Origin: a virus
DNA: 21,304 bases
Direction: 5' to 3' (one strand)
Virus record (IMG/VR): IMGVR_UViG_3300027582_000020
Span: 1-21,304 of that record
Shown: positions 20,301 to 21,304 of the stretch, one piece after another
Layout of the letters: the number at the start of each line of letters is the position of its first letter
Position numbering within the stretch: position 1 is the first letter of the stretch
Translations under genes and position numbers: made by a program
The notes under the pieces: model-generated
Seen by the model: the letters and a program-made list of their open reading frames with translations, nothing else
Database searches by the model: none
Told to the model about the DNA's origin: nothing

Positions 20301-20546
20301 CAAATGGTATTAAACGTCAGAAGGGACGCTTCAGGTATTAACTCAGTCCAAAGGAACGCTGTAGTTAGCAGTACTACACACAATAAAATCGGAGCCTTTA
20401 GAGGGGATAGGATTCTGAACAATTGGAATAATCAACAGTACTCCTTTGGCGGTAACGTACAGGAGATTATTATTCTTGACGGTGACAAGTCTTCTGAGCG
20501 GGCTGCTATTCAGTCTAACATCAACACATACTACAGCATCTACTAA
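17301..20546 (+). CDS. Large collagen-like tail fibre with propeller-like and LamG-type domains, 1081 aa
   Basis: N-terminal strand segment [19 protein letters not shown] and a short domain (1-50). Residues about 50-210 are collagen-like Gly-X-Y triplets with a repeated [14 protein letters not shown] unit, expected to form a trimeric shaft. About 280-575 is a repeated propeller-like module: [24 protein letters not shown] and [12 protein letters not shown], each followed by a [10 protein letters not shown]-type phrase, four copies. About 740-1081 resembles a concanavalin/LamG or arabinofuranosidase-like glycan-binding domain ([54 protein letters not shown]). A receptor-binding fibre for a surface glycan is the best reading. 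Hydrolase activity is not shown. Confidence 0.85.
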   Translation: MAKITVNLERKGPQGEKGNTGIGVLSTIDNGDGTFTINYTDGTSFVTSDLTGPTGAASTVAGPQGPQGPQGEQGASGSQGPAGQVGSTGSQGVQGLKGDKGDKGDTGADSTVAGPQGVVGPQGPQGPQGADSTVAGPTGPQGPQGATGPQGPQGADSIVAGPTGPQGDIGPQGPQGLQGEAGPLGIGIQGPVGATGSQGPSGDVGNSGITDLSDVDTTTVAPADGQALVWDNTASQWEPGDVGIDGLVTTLDSDDIRSWRPGYREFGVDTSAADDSSLNLSLGEGHPRDLYFKPDGTKCYVVGNGVDDIHEIPLATAWDLQSATVANIVDVNLAGSSSIGGGGFEGILYGIHIADDANDSSTYGKKFFIVGAQRDEIQEYTATTAWDASTISTAATDRLYIGSQDGNPSALRFTPDGQTLYVLDGDNDASPRCRVWDLTTAWDLSTATYNSSKDITFSTVDRNARGLDFNSDGSVVYVTTTYNNIHQYNLSTAYDISTLSYVRSLNTSSFRSFIHGQTNNSLNETYSSLEGIYFVKSASDQYAFLLYNYGDEIIRLKRTGLIQSNDTIFEGVIDAKALNVSGSVLLGDTKFLGGVVMGSPYIQNAMNWNGFNSGPAVTKNNSFVLGTSMRSIGFVNNSNPAAHGGPTSNDINNTNSGTWIFTSDMLGTNNIVLPALSGKVLLDTTPNLYFNAFDTEATAKITSATEDIEYYYTARTDGQGNHKRILGAFPVPGQTLTRTSYYSDKAFADPDTAADWTQGTVYSSTSLDSAISQSTDAFLNAQASGTPPLSTKIVISGQRGSSGLLVGDSNGFGGTSVAYSLRLVNHIYGGAAIRVVNDSGVEADIGFASNLELDTTALLTHCGSGDGYLVKWYDQAQGGSTGDGNDASWDSSTTYSSRKPQIVSAGSVILDNGKPCVETIDAGMLMESEFSASGEYDAFIVCQKTINNGNHGMLFGTQTGLDNRIWMRDNTLNLQVNNSSKDIGGLNDDGSGTLRFYQLGQMVLNVRRDASGINSVQRNAVVSSTTHNKIGAFRGDRILNNWNNQQYSFGGNVQEIIILDGDKSSERAAIQSNINTYYSIY
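17867..17893 (+). repeat. 27-nt repeat shared by both fibre genes, copy 1
   Basis: A 27-nt stretch coding PVGATGS in the last part of the collagen shaft is identical to 20860-20886 in the next fibre gene, in the same frame. It is a possible crossover site for exchange between the fibres. Confidence 0.7.
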
Positions 20547-21304
20547 TGGCTATAAACTTCGACAGCGACACCAATAAGGTGAGCATAACGGTGCCAGCAC
20601 CGACTACGGTAACGGTAACAGAGAAAGGGATAAAGGGGGATGCAGCTACGATAACAGCTGGTACAGTAACTACTGTTGCTGAGGGAGAAGCTGCCGTTGT
20701 TGTGAATAGCGGAACCACTAAGGATGCTGTATTTGATTTCTCTATTCCTACGGGCCCTAAAGGGGCAACTGGAGATACAGGGCCTCAGGGCATCCAAGGG
20801 GTCATTGGTCCTGATGGCCCCCAAGGAATACAAGGTGTTATAGGTGAGACAGGGGCTACAGGTCCCGTAGGTGCTACAGGATCTCAAGGGGCTACTGGGG
20901 CTACTGGGTCTCAAGGACCACAAGGAGAGCCTGGAAGTGATGGAACAAACGGAACCAATGGTGTCGATGGAGCTAACGGAGCTGACGGAGCTGACGGAGC
21001 TGATGGCGTCGGAATTCCTTCTGGGGGTACCACTGGTCAGGCTCTAGTTAAGATCGACGCAACAGACTATAACACTGAATGGTCTGTAATAGATTCCTCC
21101 CCTTGGACTACTACAGGTAACGATCTCTACTACAACACAGGCAACGTAGGTATCGGAACTACGACACCGAATCATCCGTTGCATGTTTCTGGAACTGCAA
21201 GAGCGACCATTTTTACTGCTGATAGTGGTCTCAGCTTCCAGGGTGCTTCTAACAACGGCTTAAATATAAGCAATCAAGCGAATGCAAAAGCCAACGCTGG
21301 TGTT
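20546..21304 (+). CDS. Second collagen-like tail fibre, 3' end cut off by the window
   Basis: ATG 20546 overlaps the stop of the first fibre (TAATG) and the frame stays open to the window end (253 codons). N-terminal domain (1-67): [19 protein letters not shown], then a Thr/Val strand region ending DFSIPTG. Residues about 68-155 are Gly-X-Y triplets ([16 protein letters not shown]...[10 protein letters not shown]). After that, [21 protein letters not shown] is a common post-collagen joint, and [21 protein letters not shown] is typical of the trimerising region of phage fibres that ends in a chaperone domain, so an intramolecular chaperone may follow outside the window. A second receptor-binding fibre or a fibre-tip protein. 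Confidence 0.85.
   Translation, partial: MAINFDSDTNKVSITVPAPTTVTVTEKGIKGDAATITAGTVTTVAEGEAAVVVNSGTTKDAVFDFSIPTGPKGATGDTGPQGIQGVIGPDGPQGIQGVIGETGATGPVGATGSQGATGATGSQGPQGEPGSDGTNGTNGVDGANGADGADGADGVGIPSGGTTGQALVKIDATDYNTEWSVIDSSPWTTTGNDLYYNTGNVGIGTTTPNHPLHVSGTARATIFTADSGLSFQGASNNGLNISNQANAKANAGV
20860..20886 (+). repeat. 27-nt repeat shared by both fibre genes, copy 2
   Basis: Identical to 17867-17893, coding PVGATGS in frame in the second fibre's collagen region. Sequence identity here exceeds what the shared peptide requires, since synonymous choices also match. Confidence 0.7.

Overview
The window is a piece of a double-stranded DNA phage genome (or prophage/metagenomic phage contig) whose host is very probably a member of the Bacteroidota. 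The reasons are a large terminase and a portal gene side by side, collagen-like tail-fibre genes, a phage-style tRNA pair, densely packed small overlapping genes, and promoters of the Bacteroidota type (TTTG, about 20 nt, TAnnTTTG) in place of -35/-10 boxes. Shine-Dalgarno sequences are largely absent. The long terminase (704 aa) and portal (820 aa) and their order recall crAss-like and related podoviruses of Bacteroidota, but no major capsid gene lies in the window to settle this.

Left part (1-3947, all minus strand): a presumably early module of about eleven small genes in three transcription units. Unit A (promoter 3991-4022) carries a Lys/Ala/Pro-rich basic protein and a DUF7178-like protein. 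Unit B (promoter 2642-2673) carries five small unknown genes, and two of its gene junctions are occupied by near-identical type I hammerhead ribozymes (2334-2383 and 2099-2148). Each ribozyme core contains the UGA stop codon of the upstream gene, and cleavage would leave the next gene with a 24-25 nt leader. Unit C (promoter 1406-1437) carries one gene, a roughly 360-nt highly structured RNA with a tRNA-like T-arm and acceptor stem, then three more small genes running off the left edge. The 10-mer AAATCTCAAT occurs just before the start codon of six genes. These are exactly the genes that follow a promoter, a hammerhead or the structured RNA; translationally coupled genes lack it. This ribozyme-punctuated operon with a shared leader element is the most notable content of the window.

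Middle (3948-4648): a 700-bp non-coding divergent control region with five CTACGT/ACGTAG hexamers, a 12-bp perfect palindrome, direct repeats, an AT-rich run and a rightward promoter. It is a candidate regulatory region or replication origin.

Right part (4649-21304, almost all plus strand): two related virion-type or polyvalent proteins on apparently leaderless mRNAs (one with an HETAH metalloprotease motif), a beta-rich probable structural protein, a small basic protein, an M15 peptidase (endolysin candidate) and a small Cys-rich protein. A divergently transcribed winged-helix-like regulator (7956-8375, minus) follows. Next come small acidic genes, a two-domain GroES-like protein, small conserved phage genes that may include the small terminase subunit, tRNA-Met/Ile(CAT) and tRNA-Arg(TCT), two glycosyltransferases, the large terminase, the portal, a fibre-associated protein and two collagen-like tail fibres, the second truncated by the window end. 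The right part is the packaging and virion module, with host-takeover or folding helpers (GroES-like, tRNAs, glycosyltransferases) between lysis and packaging genes.
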